NCBI GenBank assembly: GCA_026415195.1
Contig: JAOAHO010000025.1
Coordinates: 1-39,853 of the forward strand
From: Bacteroidia bacterium
GTDB taxonomy: Bacteria > Bacteroidota > Bacteroidia > B-17B0 > Aurantibacillaceae
Direction of reading: 5' to 3'
DNA: 39,853 nucleotides
A model generated the notes under the pieces. That model had not been told where the DNA came from, did not search any database, and saw nothing but the letters and a program-made list of their open reading frames with translations. This document shows, piece after piece, positions 26,109 through 35,165 of the stretch (its first letter is position 1; each line of letters starts with the position of its first letter). A program made the translations under genes and the position numbers.

Positions 26109-26692
26109 CCGTGCATGGTTTGCTTTTTCCCGAATTCGGTAATCAAAGCCGCTTCAAATTCCAGCCACTCGGCCCAGCGGCGGTTGACACATTCTTTGTC
26201 GGGGCCGTATTTTCGGGCAAATTCCAAGAACAAAGTGTAATGTCCTGCTTCACTGGCCATCAGATCAAAATAAAAAGATTTTAGTTCTTCATCATCCACC
26301 GTTTGGTGCAATAACTTAAATCGTTCACAGCTTCTTGCCTCCACCATGGCAGCAAAAAGCAGGCGATCTGCCAGGGCCACTTTTTTGTCGTGATGGCCTT
26401 TGAGCATGAATTGATAAAGGCGGTTCACATAATCATCCTTACGTTCGGGACCTAATGCCCAGCCCCTGGCTTTAATTTTTTCATGAACAAGCCGAAAATG
26501 TTCCAACTCTTCTTTAGCCAGATCCAGCATGGCATCCACCAAATCGGGCTTATCCGGATTATGGACCACAAGGTGAATGGCATTCGAGGCAGCTTTTTGT
26601 TCGCACCAGGCGTGGTCTGTAAGCAATTCCTGCAGGTCTGACTTTGCCAGCTGGGCCCATCGGGTATCGGTAGGCAACTTCAACCCTAACAT
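26105..26692 (-). CDS. miaE: tRNA-(ms2io6A)-hydroxylase MiaE
   Basis: Ferritin-like diiron monooxygenase that hydroxylates the isopentenyl side chain of ms2i6A at tRNA position 37 and needs O2. The 195 residues carry the paired ferritin-type motifs: DHAWCEQKAASNA (first Glu), AKEELEHFRLVHEKI (ExxH), ARSCERF, and ASEAGHYTLFLEFA (second ExxH). The length matches the family. Presence suggests an organism that meets oxygen. It is preceded upstream on the same strand, only 13 bp away, by tRNA-Lys(CTT), and followed with 4-nt overlap by an aldehyde dehydrogenase gene. Confidence 0.94.
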   Translation of the reverse strand: MLGLKLPTDTRWAQLAKSDLQELLTDHAWCEQKAASNAIHLVVHNPDKPDLVDAMLDLAKEELEHFRLVHEKIKARGWALGPERKDDYVNRLYQFMLKGHHDKKVALADRLLFAAMVEARSCERFKLLHQTVDDEELKSFYFDLMASEAGHYTLFLEFARKYGPDKECVNRRWAEWLEFEAALITEFGKKQTMHG

Positions 26693-26705
26693 GCTCTTTT
26701 ACTTT

Positions 26706-26781
<76 letters not shown>

Positions 26782-26799
26782 GTCGTAACAAAATTATCC

Positions 26800-26807
26800 C
26801 AAAAATA
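26800..26807 (-). promoter_or_regulatory. Possible -7 element for tRNA-Lys
   Basis: TATTTTTG on the minus strand matches the Bacteroidota -7 consensus TAnnTTTG and would place the transcript start about 12 nt before the mature tRNA. No good TTTG -33 element lies at the expected distance, so this is only a suggestion. Confidence 0.35.
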
Positions 26808-26924
26808 TCATAGCACAAAATAACCTTGCCCTGGTAATTAAGTTGAAAAAATATTTTTCAATCATTTAAAACCGACAAACTTTCATCCTTTGTACATAAC
26901 TGTATTTTTCCTTTAATTTGTGAT

Positions 26925-29015
26925 ATGCCCGAAACAGAACTTGTGGGAACGTTAAAAACCAAAATACCGGTTGAAACTCTAAAGAAAGCATTTTCGCTGA
27001 TGGCCACGGCCAAAGCCATGTCGGAATTGTATGAAAAAAACAAGGAAATTACGGCCAAGTATGTGCATGCCACCAGCCGAGGCCACGAGGCCATTCAAAT
27101 TGCCCTGGGCTTGCAATTACTCCCTCAGGACTACCTGAGCGCTTATTATCGGGACGATTCCATATTGCTGGCAATCGGGATGAAGCCCTATGAATTGATG
27201 CTTCAATTACTTGCGAAAAAAGACGACCCTTTTTCCGGCGGCCGGACTTATTACTCCCATCCCTCGCTTAACCGGCCGGATATGCCTAAAATCCCGCATC
27301 AATCCAGTGCTACGGGCATGCAGGCCATCCCCACTACCGGCATAGCCATGGGGCTGCAATATAAGGAGATCATGGGCCTCGATGATAAGAGTTTGAAAGA
27401 TAAACCCGTGGCCGTTTGTTCTTTGGGTGATGCATCCTGCACCGAAGGTGAGGTTTCGGAGGCATTTCAAATGGCTGTTTTGAAAAAACTCCCCATTCTT
27501 TATCTGGTTCAGGATAACGGATGGGACATCAGCGCATCGGCGGATGAAATACGTGCGCAGGACATTACCGAATTTGCCAAAGGATTTAAAGGGCTTGAAA
27601 CACGTACTATAGAAGGAAATGATTTTATACTAAGTTTTAACACCGTGAGGGAATGCCTTCACATCATCCGCACCGAACGCAGGCCGATGTTGATACATGC
27701 CAAAGTACCTTTACTGAATCATCACACCAGCGGTGTCAGAAAAGAATGGTATCGCGACGACCTGGAAGAAGCCCAAAAGCGTGACCCATATCCCAAACTC
27801 CGTAACCAATTGATTATTGCCGGTGTAACGGCCGAGGAAATCAAACAAATGGAAGAGGAGGCCTATCGCCTTGTGGAGGAGGATTATCAAAAGGCACTGC
27901 AGGCGGAAGAACCTGATCCTGCTGATTTAACCAAGCATGAATTTGTTCCCACTCCCGTTACGGAAGAAAAAGGCGAGCGCGCTCCAAAGGGTAAGCAACC
28001 CACCGTTATGGTGGATGCGGCATTGTTTGCCATCCGCGAATTGATGGAAAAACATCCGGAATGCCTGCTTTACGGGCAGGATGTGGGGGCAAGGTTGGGC
28101 GGTGTATTCCGCGAAGCGGCCACGCTGGCTCAGAAGTTCGGTTCGCATCGTGTTTTTAATACGCCCATACAGGAGGCATTCATTATCGGTTCCACCGTAG
28201 GAATGAGCGCCGTGGGCCTGAAGCCCATCGTAGAGGTACAATTCGCCGATTATATTTGGCCGGGCTTGAATCAGTTATTCACGGAAGTGAGCCGCAGTTG
28301 TTACCTGAGTAACGGTAAATGGCCCGTGAGCATGATATTGCGCGTCCCCATAGGGGCATACGGCAGCGGAGGGCCCTATCATTCCAGTTCCGTGGAAAGC
28401 GTGCTGGCCAACATTCGCGGGATTAAAATATGCTATCCCTCGACCGGAGCCGACCTCAAAGGCCTGATGAAAGCTGCCTACTACGATCCCAACCCCGTCG
28501 TGATGCTGGAACACAAGGGTTTGTATTGGAGTAAGATTAAGGGGACGGAAGAAGCCAAAACCATCGAACCCGACGAAAATTATGTGATCCCCATCGGAAA
28601 AGCCCGCCTTGTGCAAAGCGCCGATGAAGAAAATATCCGCAAAGGAAATTCTATTCTAATCGTTACTTACGGTATGGGGGTGTATTGGGCACGGGAGGCA
28701 TCCAAATCGTTTCCGGGCCGGGTTGAAATCATCGACCTACGCACATTGTTTCCTATGGATGAAACCATGATTTATGAAGCAGCACGAAGGCATGGAAAAA
28801 TTATGATCGTTACCGAAGAACCGCAGAATAACGGCTTTGCCCAGAGCGTGGCTTCACGCATCATGCAACATTGCTTTGAATATCTGGATGCCCCGGTATT
28901 GGTGGTAGGTGCCGTTGATGTCCCTGCCATCCCGTTGAACTCAGGACTGGAAAAAGCCATGCTTCCGGATGCCGAAAATGTAAAAAATAAGATAGAGTAT
29001 CTTATTGATTATTAA
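26925..29015 (+). CDS. 2-oxoacid dehydrogenase E1 component, alpha-beta fusion (branched-chain/2-oxoisovalerate type)
   Basis: Thiamine-diphosphate enzyme that decarboxylates a 2-oxoacid and hands the acyl group to a lipoyl E2. The 696 residues fuse the alpha chain (about 1-340) and the beta chain (about 360-696), which are separate proteins in many bacteria. The alpha part has SRGHEAIQIALG, AYYRDDS, and the ThDP motif GDASCTEGEVSEAF (168 onward, with GDA in place of the usual GDG) and later DNGWDIS (Asn198). The beta part has LYGQDVGARLGGVF, NTPIQEAFIIGSTVGMSAVG, GAYGSGGPYHSSS and the usual C-terminal transketolase domain. Branched-chain oxoacids are the likeliest substrates from the family, pyruvate is possible. 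E2 and E3 are not in the window. Confidence 0.93.
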   Translation: MPETELVGTLKTKIPVETLKKAFSLMATAKAMSELYEKNKEITAKYVHATSRGHEAIQIALGLQLLPQDYLSAYYRDDSILLAIGMKPYELMLQLLAKKDDPFSGGRTYYSHPSLNRPDMPKIPHQSSATGMQAIPTTGIAMGLQYKEIMGLDDKSLKDKPVAVCSLGDASCTEGEVSEAFQMAVLKKLPILYLVQDNGWDISASADEIRAQDITEFAKGFKGLETRTIEGNDFILSFNTVRECLHIIRTERRPMLIHAKVPLLNHHTSGVRKEWYRDDLEEAQKRDPYPKLRNQLIIAGVTAEEIKQMEEEAYRLVEEDYQKALQAEEPDPADLTKHEFVPTPVTEEKGERAPKGKQPTVMVDAALFAIRELMEKHPECLLYGQDVGARLGGVFREAATLAQKFGSHRVFNTPIQEAFIIGSTVGMSAVGLKPIVEVQFADYIWPGLNQLFTEVSRSCYLSNGKWPVSMILRVPIGAYGSGGPYHSSSVESVLANIRGIKICYPSTGADLKGLMKAAYYDPNPVVMLEHKGLYWSKIKGTEEAKTIEPDENYVIPIGKARLVQSADEENIRKGNSILIVTYGMGVYWAREASKSFPGRVEIIDLRTLFPMDETMIYEAARRHGKIMIVTEEPQNNGFAQSVASRIMQHCFEYLDAPVLVVGAVDVPAIPLNSGLEKAMLPDAENVKNKIEYLIDY

Positions 29016-29025
29016 AAAAAACTAT

Positions 29026-31416
29026 TTACTGATTGGTTTTCAAATATCTGAATGAGGCCTGATTGCCTTTATCATCTCTAAAAACTATCAGATACAGGCC
29101 CGCAGGAAAAGCCGTAAGGTCTATTTCCGTTTCTTTAATTTCGTTTGAAATAATTTTATCATACAAACGCTTACCGTCGGCTCCGTAAACATTTGCCGTT
29201 ATCATATTGATATCGGAAGGCAACAATGCTTGTATATGCCCGTCTCCGACGGAAGGATAGAGCAGGATATTAAGTTTTTCCGTTTGAGTATCAGAAAGTG
29301 ATGTTGTATTAACGGTCTTTCTTACCAATACATTATCCAAATAAACCCCATCCTCAAAACCGTAATTATCGGCAGTGAATTCAAACCTGATTTTAATTTG
29401 GTTTCCGATATAAGGAGTAAGATCAATTTCTTCTTTTAACCATTCGTTTTGAACGCCTTCATGTGCGGGCTCTGAACCAAACACATGAGGCGGTGGCGTG
29501 CTGTATTTTCCGCAAAGGGCAGTCCAGGATTGGCCGTTGTTCGTAGAAACATATACTTTAAACAAATCGAAGGTTTTTTCCGTAATGTATCGCAAATAGA
29601 ATTGAAGATGTGCCCGATTGGCATTGGTCAGGTTGAGGTTGTTGGAAGTGGTTAAAACCGAGATTTGATTATTTTGGTACCAACCGCCCGGGCTGTCGGC
29701 CATGCAAAAAGGCGGGCTGACAAAGGTGTTGGATTCCACGGCAAAATTCTGGCTTACCCAATTCTGAACCGGTGTGTCAAAGCCGTCAGACAGAAGCGTG
29801 ACAGGGGCGCCGTAAATTTTTCTGATGGTGTCGTCGTGATTATACGAACCGTTGAAGCAACGAAGGATATAGCGGATTTCCTGGCCTTGCTGCAAACCGG
29901 GGCTCAGGACAAATGAGATGGAATCTTTCTTTCTCTGCGTAATTCCCAGTGTATAAACTTTCGGAGAACCCACCGAGGAAATACCCTGCAGTGGAACGAC
30001 ACTTAACGTAAACGTTCCGGGATTTTGGATGCCCAGGCGCTGGATGGAGTACTTTATAAATCCGTTGGTTGAAATAAAATGATCGTTCTGATCTTCCACA
30101 CGAGCCATGCGCAGGGCGGAAAGGCCGAATCGCAGGTTGGAAAAATAATTGGCTTTGGCTATATCAAGAATGTTGGAAGGCAAGGGCCAGAATCCGTCGT
30201 TGATGCTTCCGCTCTCGGGGGTCATGGCCAGGATTTTTCCTTTTTGAGTTTGTTCGCCATACATCCAGTCGTCGCTGCTGCCGTTCACAATATACATCAC
30301 GGTTTGGTCGGCCGTACCGTAAGTATATCGGTTTTCCACACACATAAAATCCGACTGGTCGTTGAACCAGGCCGAGTCGGGCGTGTAAAAAGAATACTGG
30401 TAGCCCCAGGGATAGATCAATAAGTTACTGTAAGAATGCGCGTTTAATCCGTGAACAAACTGCCGGTTAAGGCAAAAATGGCGAATGGCCTGAGTTTCGG
30501 GCTCAGAAAAAGGGCCTGTTCCCCTGTAGGTTTGAGCCGATGGCGTGGGTGAAGAACCCAAGTTGTCTATCCCCCACATGTATCCGTAATTGCGGTTCAA
30601 GTCCACCCCATAGGTATTATCGGCATTCAATCTGCGGTTTTTCCTGAACATCCCTCCTCCGTTGGGATTTGTGGTTTTGTTATATTCATAACCGTCGGGG
30701 TTAAGGCATGGGATGAAGAACAGTTCGGCATTATCTACCAGATATTTGATATCGGGATCGGTGTTATAATTTTCCAGTATGTACCACATGAAAAAAATTA
30801 ACTGTGTCATCGACATGGGCTCGCGGGCATGATGAATGGAGGTATAAAGGATTTCGGTTTCGTTTTCATCAACATTTGGGTTATCGGAAATTTTAACATA
30901 GTAAATGGGCCTGCCTTCGATGCTTAGGGTGGAAGATATGGGCTGCTTGGCCGTGATTAAATTCGGATAGAGCAATTTCATGCTGTCGATGATATGAATC
31001 ATTTGCTGAAGCGTGTAGAACCCGCCCATGGTACCCAAATGAAACCATTGCGGTTTTTTCAAGGTGGGAAATCCCTGGCAGTTTGAGTGAAATTTGATTT
31101 TTTGGGCATTCATGGATTTCAAATCATCGGCAGCACGTTTTTCGTAAAATGCCGAGACATCTTCAATCAGGACGGCATAGGGTATTCCTTCCGCTTTCAA
31201 CAAATTCAATTCCTCGTCGGACAATTCAAGAATTGCTTTGCCCCTGCTCCAGTGGCCGTGGTCGGCTTCCATGCCCATGGATGCCAATTTTCTTTGGAGT
31301 TCGCCCGCCTCGTATCCCGTAATCATGATACGGTGATATTTTATATTTTGGCTCTGGGCATGAACGCGAAAAGCAAAAAAAGCCAAAAACAATACGCTAA
31401 AAAATTTTGAAGCCAT
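29026..31416 (-). CDS. Secreted M14 zinc carboxypeptidase with T9SS type A sorting domain
   Basis: 796 residues. A signal peptide (1-20, cleaved after VHA) is followed by a propeptide-like region and an M14 domain. Zinc ligands His196 and Glu199 are in IHHAREP, the third His is in GLNAHSYS (His327), substrate-binding Asn-Arg in GVDLNRNYG, and the catalytic Glu in AMTPESGS (Glu401). Further beta-sandwich domains follow (about 520-720). The C-terminus (about 715-796, with LNILLYPSVGDG and LTAFPAGLYLIVF) is the T9SS type A sorting domain, so the enzyme is exported across the outer membrane and kept on the surface or released. It digests external peptides or proteins. Confidence 0.94.
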   Translation of the reverse strand: MASKFFSVLFLAFFAFRVHAQSQNIKYHRIMITGYEAGELQRKLASMGMEADHGHWSRGKAILELSDEELNLLKAEGIPYAVLIEDVSAFYEKRAADDLKSMNAQKIKFHSNCQGFPTLKKPQWFHLGTMGGFYTLQQMIHIIDSMKLLYPNLITAKQPISSTLSIEGRPIYYVKISDNPNVDENETEILYTSIHHAREPMSMTQLIFFMWYILENYNTDPDIKYLVDNAELFFIPCLNPDGYEYNKTTNPNGGGMFRKNRRLNADNTYGVDLNRNYGYMWGIDNLGSSPTPSAQTYRGTGPFSEPETQAIRHFCLNRQFVHGLNAHSYSNLLIYPWGYQYSFYTPDSAWFNDQSDFMCVENRYTYGTADQTVMYIVNGSSDDWMYGEQTQKGKILAMTPESGSINDGFWPLPSNILDIAKANYFSNLRFGLSALRMARVEDQNDHFISTNGFIKYSIQRLGIQNPGTFTLSVVPLQGISSVGSPKVYTLGITQRKKDSISFVLSPGLQQGQEIRYILRCFNGSYNHDDTIRKIYGAPVTLLSDGFDTPVQNWVSQNFAVESNTFVSPPFCMADSPGGWYQNNQISVLTTSNNLNLTNANRAHLQFYLRYITEKTFDLFKVYVSTNNGQSWTALCGKYSTPPPHVFGSEPAHEGVQNEWLKEEIDLTPYIGNQIKIRFEFTADNYGFEDGVYLDNVLVRKTVNTTSLSDTQTEKLNILLYPSVGDGHIQALLPSDINMITANVYGADGKRLYDKIISNEIKETEIDLTAFPAGLYLIVFRDDKGNQASFRYLKTNQ

Positions 31417-31452
31417 AACAAGTAAAGTTAGTAATTTTCATTCAAATTAACA

Positions 31453-32274
31453 ATGGATTTAAAAAACCTGCAACTTAGGGTACTTTCCGCCGTATTCTAC
31501 GGAATACTGGTAATTTTCTGCATTCATTTTCATGTGATTACCACCGCCCTGCTTATGGCCTTTTTCGGTTTTTTATGCCTGGGCGAATACGGAAATGCAT
31601 TGGAAAAAATTCAAGGTAAAAAAACATTTACTTTTGTTTTTCAGATTTTATTTCTGATCATTATTTCCATTCAATTATATGCTTACATTTTTGAGTTGGA
31701 GTATGACATTAAGTTCATGGTTTTTTGGACCGTGATATTAAGTATTATCTCCGTTTTATTATTTATCGGAAAAGAATATTTAAAGCCGACGGTGAATATG
31801 GTTTTCGGATTTTTATATATTTCCATTCCTTTTTTAATGGCGAATAACATACGTGCGGTATCCGAAAATTCGGATTTGCGGGGATATCCCTTGTTTTTCC
31901 TGTTCTTTTCGATTTGGATAACCGATACCATGGCTTACTTTGGAGGAAGTTTGATGGGTAAAAGGCCGTTGTTGCCTGAAGTGTCTCCAAATAAAACTTG
32001 GGAAGGAACCGTAACGGGAATTTTGTTTGCGGGCATCTTTGGTTATTTTTTTTCGGAGAGCATGACGGGCATGAGCCCGTTCAAAGGGTTGGCAGCAGGG
32101 ATATTGTCGGGGATTTTCAGCACCACGGGGGATTTGTTTCAAAGTTACATCAAGCGCATGGCGGGCTTAAAAGACAGCGGCAACATCATGCCCGGACACG
32201 GAGGCGCATGGGACCGCCTGGACAGCTTTTTGTTTGTAGTGCCGGTTGGTTATTGTTTGTATCATTTATTCTAA
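31453..32274 (+). CDS. cdsA: Phosphatidate cytidylyltransferase CdsA
   Basis: Inner-membrane enzyme making CDP-diacylglycerol from phosphatidic acid and CTP, the branch point of phospholipid synthesis. The 273 residues contain about seven hydrophobic segments. The C-terminal CDP-diglyceride synthase signature is complete: SYIKRMAGLKDSGNIMPGHG, followed by GAWDRLDS. SPNKTWEG and ITDTMAYFGG precede it as in the family. It diverges from the M14 gene across 36 bp and is followed by the AT-rich island starting at 32275. Confidence 0.96.
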   Translation: MDLKNLQLRVLSAVFYGILVIFCIHFHVITTALLMAFFGFLCLGEYGNALEKIQGKKTFTFVFQILFLIIISIQLYAYIFELEYDIKFMVFWTVILSIISVLLFIGKEYLKPTVNMVFGFLYISIPFLMANNIRAVSENSDLRGYPLFFLFFSIWITDTMAYFGGSLMGKRPLLPEVSPNKTWEGTVTGILFAGIFGYFFSESMTGMSPFKGLAAGILSGIFSTTGDLFQSYIKRMAGLKDSGNIMPGHGGAWDRLDSFLFVVPVGYCLYHLF

Positions 32275-32641
32275 TAAAAATCTCTTAAAATACATTATGC
32301 CACTTTTAAAATGTTAAATATTTAAATTTAAGAGCGCTGCATATCACAATGAATTAGCAAATAATGAACTAAATAAATAATCTGAATTTTCTTTAACCTA
32401 TGCTGCTGAATGGTTTTGGTGATGGTCTAATATATGATATAGTAGCCCATTCATTAATTCTGAGTTCTTTTGGCCTTACATCTGCCTTTTATCAGGGAGA
32501 ATAGAGCGGGTATCAGAGTACAAATACGTATAGCAGCATTAAAGTTAAATTTTAAAAACTGCACTTATTTGTTGAATACAGCTTGAATTTACCAGCGACA
32601 TTCCGCATAAAGTCAAACGCCTGTTATGCATTCATAGTTTT
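32275..32641. other. AT-rich intergenic region without a recognisable gene
   Basis: 367 bp between cdsA and the decayed GIY-YIG gene. No ORF with a recognisable protein was seen in any frame. An 8-bp inverted repeat CTCTTAAA/TTTAAGAG (32282-32289 and 32327-32334) lies near the left end and a hairpin at 32605-32629 near the right end. It marks the left boundary of an accessory segment. Confidence 0.6.
32605..32629. repeat. Hairpin GCATAA/TTATGC downstream of the decayed gene
   Basis: GCATAA (32605-32610) and TTATGC (32624-32629) form a 6-bp inverted repeat around a 13-nt loop, 12 bp after the minus-strand stop codon at 32642. The sequence GCATAACAGGCG read on the minus strand resembles edges of mobile cassettes, but no partner site was found. 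It could also act as a weak transcription terminator or processing hairpin. Confidence 0.4.
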
Positions 32642-33487
32642 CTAATTCGACTCATAATCTTTAAGTGTCCTTCCGTCTTTTAATTTCCATTCCATCAGAC
32701 CGTTTGCATTTCTTCCCAATACAATTGATGCTGCTGTAGATGGACTGCTAAAAATATAGTCGTCAATAAACTCTAAATATTCTCCTTTATCAACAAGAAC
32801 ACCTTCGTCAATAAGTTTTTGTCTTAACTTAACGTAGTTGGTTGTAATTGAGGCAACCATCGTGCTAGCTGCTTTTGAACCTTTCAATACAAGAAATCCG
32901 TCGGAGGTTAGTTCTCCTTGTCCGTCTACACCCCTAGCTGCTTTAATAAAAAATGTCTCCTGTTTTTGCTTAGTTCTATATTCACGTTTTTCGTCAAATA
33001 CTTTGTGTCCTAAGGTGTTTACAAGTATTTTTATATACTTAATAAATTCTTCCATCTCAGCTCTGTCCAGTTCAGAAATCTTGGGCTGTATCGGAACGTT
33101 GGAATTTTCAACCTTTTAGCGATTAGCCGCTTTTGCCATGTAGTACAATCGGCTCTCGAGATATTTTATGTGGGCTTTATTTAAGTTTTCGTCCTTACTA
33201 AGGAAAATTATAGCTTCGTTCCAAAATTCCTTTAAAGTAAGTTGTTGTTTAAGCCGGTTTATAATGGATTCGGCTTCTCCTATGTAAACTTTATCTTTAC
33301 CTTCTTCGTCTTCACCAAATAGCAAATAAACTCCTGTTTTCATCAAATCGCCTATGTCGGTACATTCCTTGATTTTTACTCATGGAATTTTATAGGCTTT
33401 TCCTGACCAATTGGAAAATTCACAACTCATTATTCCGTTAAGGTCTCCGTCAATAAGGAATATTTTTATTGTCTTACCGATTTTCAT
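32642..33487 (-). pseudogene. GIY-YIG nuclease/DUF4357 gene broken by two in-frame stops
   Basis: From ATG at 33487 to TAG at 32642 one frame of 282 codons is interrupted only by TGA at 33382-33380 (codon 36, reading KIP-stop-VKIKE) and TAA at 33118-33116 (reading AKAANR-stop-KVENS). Across the stops the pieces join into one protein: N-terminal MKIGKTIKIFLIDGDLNG, a GIY-YIG core with TGVYLLFG, KVYIGEAESIINRL and the catalytic-type HIKYLESRLY, and a C-terminal DUF4357 domain with GRNANGLMEWKLKDGRTLKD. There is no frameshift, so the changes are single substitutions (Arg and Tyr codons are likely originals). Intact relatives are known to me as GIY-YIG nuclease family proteins. Three shorter peptides could still be made, but the whole enzyme could not. 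Confidence 0.88.
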
Positions 33488-33501
33488 TGTTTCAACATGT
33501 T

Positions 33502-34122
33502 TTAATCTTTCAAAAGGTTATTCAAGTAATCATATCTGATTTCATCATAATCTTTGATTATGTATCTTATCTTATTAGCATACTTAAAATCTTTGAAATT
33601 CCTTTGTAAATATGATTTCACTTTTTCTTTAAATGTATTATCCAAATCCAGAACCTGAATAAATAAAGCTTCTTTAAATTTTAGATATTCTATTGCATTT
33701 CCCAGTTTTATTATGTCTTTCTTTAATTTGGCCTTTCCTCTACTATGCTTAAGTGCTTTACATGTCTTTATTTCGCAAATTATTAATTGATTGTTCAAAC
33801 TGTCTTGCTGTTCATGCAATACTAAATCTGGATATATTTTTTTAAAGTCCTCATTTCTTAAAATAGATCCGTCTTTTTTAATCTCTCCATTTAAAATTAT
33901 ATTTTTATACTTGTAATTATCTATAAGTAATCTCCATTGATGGTATAATTCGTAAGCAAATACTCTTTCAATCATTTGATTCTTTTCATTGTAAGGCCAG
34001 ATCAAATAATCTTTAGAAACTGAAAGTAATGCCGTAATGAAATCATAGAAATATTTTTCACTATTTTGTCCTTCTCGATTATTGTTTCTGTATTCTAGAT
34101 CTGTAGCTTGAATTACAGTCAT
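33502..34122 (-). CDS. Unrecognised protein with PD-(D/E)XK nuclease-like motif
   Basis: 206 residues, soluble and charged, very rich in Lys, Asn and Ile, fitting the AT-rich DNA. The centre reads YPDLVLHEQQDSLN, then NQLIICEIKTCK: an Asp (99) followed 18 residues later by Glu-Ile-Lys (117-119) on a hydrophobic strand, the pattern of PD-(D/E)XK endonucleases. An upstream Glu (52 or 58) could complete the metal site. It starts at ATG 34122 and lies 15 bp before the decayed GIY-YIG gene on the same strand, so the two may have been one unit. No DNA-recognition domain or methylase is nearby. A defence or mobile-element nuclease is plausible but unproved; I cannot name a family. Confidence 0.72.
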   Translation of the reverse strand: MTVIQATDLEYRNNNREGQNSEKYFYDFITALLSVSKDYLIWPYNEKNQMIERVFAYELYHQWRLLIDNYKYKNIILNGEIKKDGSILRNEDFKKIYPDLVLHEQQDSLNNQLIICEIKTCKALKHSRGKAKLKKDIIKLGNAIEYLKFKEALFIQVLDLDNTFKEKVKSYLQRNFKDFKYANKIRYIIKDYDEIRYDYLNNLLKD

Positions 34123-34274
34123 AAATATTACTTTTTTTTGGCAGTTTTACTATGAGGGTAACTTTAAAAATACACAATATTAAATTTTTTCATATTATTC
34201 CACATTCTAAAAATAAGTTACACATGCTGAAAATTACACATCAGCTAATTGATAAACTTATTTTAAAATTCACC

Positions 34275-35153
34275 CTAATATATTATCTTCTTCCTTGCCA
34301 GCAATGTATTTTTCAGCAAGGAGGCGATGGTCATGGGTCCCACTCCTCCGGGTACGGGTGTGATGTAGGAACACCTTGCTTTTACGTTTTCAAAATCCAC
34401 ATCGCCCATCAGTTTGTAACCGCCTGGTGAAGTATTGTCATCCACACGGTTAATGCCCACGTCAATCACCACTGCACCGGGCTTCACCATATCGGCGGTA
34501 ATAAACCACGGCCTGCCGATGGCGGCAATTAAAATATCGGCCGTAAGGGTTATCTCTTTTAAATTTTGGGTTTTGCTGTGGCAAAGCGTAACGGTGGCAT
34601 TTCCAATCGGAGTATTGCGGGCCATCAGAATACTCATCGGTGAACCCACAATATGGCTCCTGCCCACCACCACACAATGCTTTCCGGATGTTTCAATCCG
34701 GTAATGCTCCAGCAACTGCATAATGCCATAGGGCGTTGCGCTTACATAAGCAGGCAGGTTCAGCACCATCCTGCCCACATTCATCGGATGAAAGCCGTCC
34801 ACGTCTTTGGAGGGGTGAATGGCTTCAATCACTTTTTGCTGAGAAATGTGCGAGGGAAGCGGGAGTTGCACGATATAACCATCCACTTCGCTGTCGGCAT
34901 TCAGGCCGGCAATCACCTGAAGTAGTTTGGCTTCCGAAGTATAAGGTTCCAGATGAATTAAGGTGGACTTAAACCCTACTTTCTTACAGGCATTGATTTT
35001 ATTGCGCACGTATGTTTGCGAAGCCGGGTCATCCCCTACCAACACGGCAACCAGGTGCGGGGGGCGCTCACCGGCATTTGCCAGTTCTTTAACTTCCGCT
35101 GCGATTTTTTCCTGAATGGAGGCCGAAACTTTTTTTCCGTCTATTAAAATCAT
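34275..35153 (-). CDS. folD: Bifunctional methylenetetrahydrofolate dehydrogenase/methenyltetrahydrofolate cyclohydrolase
   Basis: Cytoplasmic enzyme of one-carbon metabolism that converts 5,10-methylene-THF to 10-formyl-THF. The 292 residues match FolD: LVGDDPASQTYVRNKINACK contains the catalytic Tyr and Lys, VDGYIVQLPLP and PSKDVDGFHPMNVGR are the substrate loops, VVVGRSHIVGSPM is the NADP loop, and TPVPGGVGPMT closes the active site. All key residues are intact. It begins 12 bp after the ffh stop on the same strand. Downstream lies the AT-rich island. Confidence 0.97.
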   Translation of the reverse strand: MILIDGKKVSASIQEKIAAEVKELANAGERPPHLVAVLVGDDPASQTYVRNKINACKKVGFKSTLIHLEPYTSEAKLLQVIAGLNADSEVDGYIVQLPLPSHISQQKVIEAIHPSKDVDGFHPMNVGRMVLNLPAYVSATPYGIMQLLEHYRIETSGKHCVVVGRSHIVGSPMSILMARNTPIGNATVTLCHSKTQNLKEITLTADILIAAIGRPWFITADMVKPGAVVIDVGINRVDDNTSPGGYKLMGDVDFENVKARCSYITPVPGGVGPMTIASLLKNTLLARKKIIY

Positions 35154-35165
35154 ACTCCAAAAAAA

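Noticed and set aside
26880-26924. A promoter with TTTG and TAATTTG in front of the E1 dehydrogenase
   Set aside because: The -7 box is one base short and would place the transcript start at the ATG itself; too weak to list.
27426-27434. GDA in place of GDG in the E1 thiamine-diphosphate motif as a loss of function
   Set aside because: The Gly-Asp and the downstream Asn that hold the metal are kept; an alanine here is a mild change and the rest of the motif is normal.
32282-32334. 8-bp inverted repeat CTCTTAAA/TTTAAGAG as a terminator or mobile-element end
   Set aside because: The stem is short and AT-rich with a 37-nt loop; chance is likely in this composition.
32605-32629. An integron attC site
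   Set aside because: The second pair of core sites and a long imperfect stem are missing, and no integrase is present; kept only as a hairpin and a low-interest observation.
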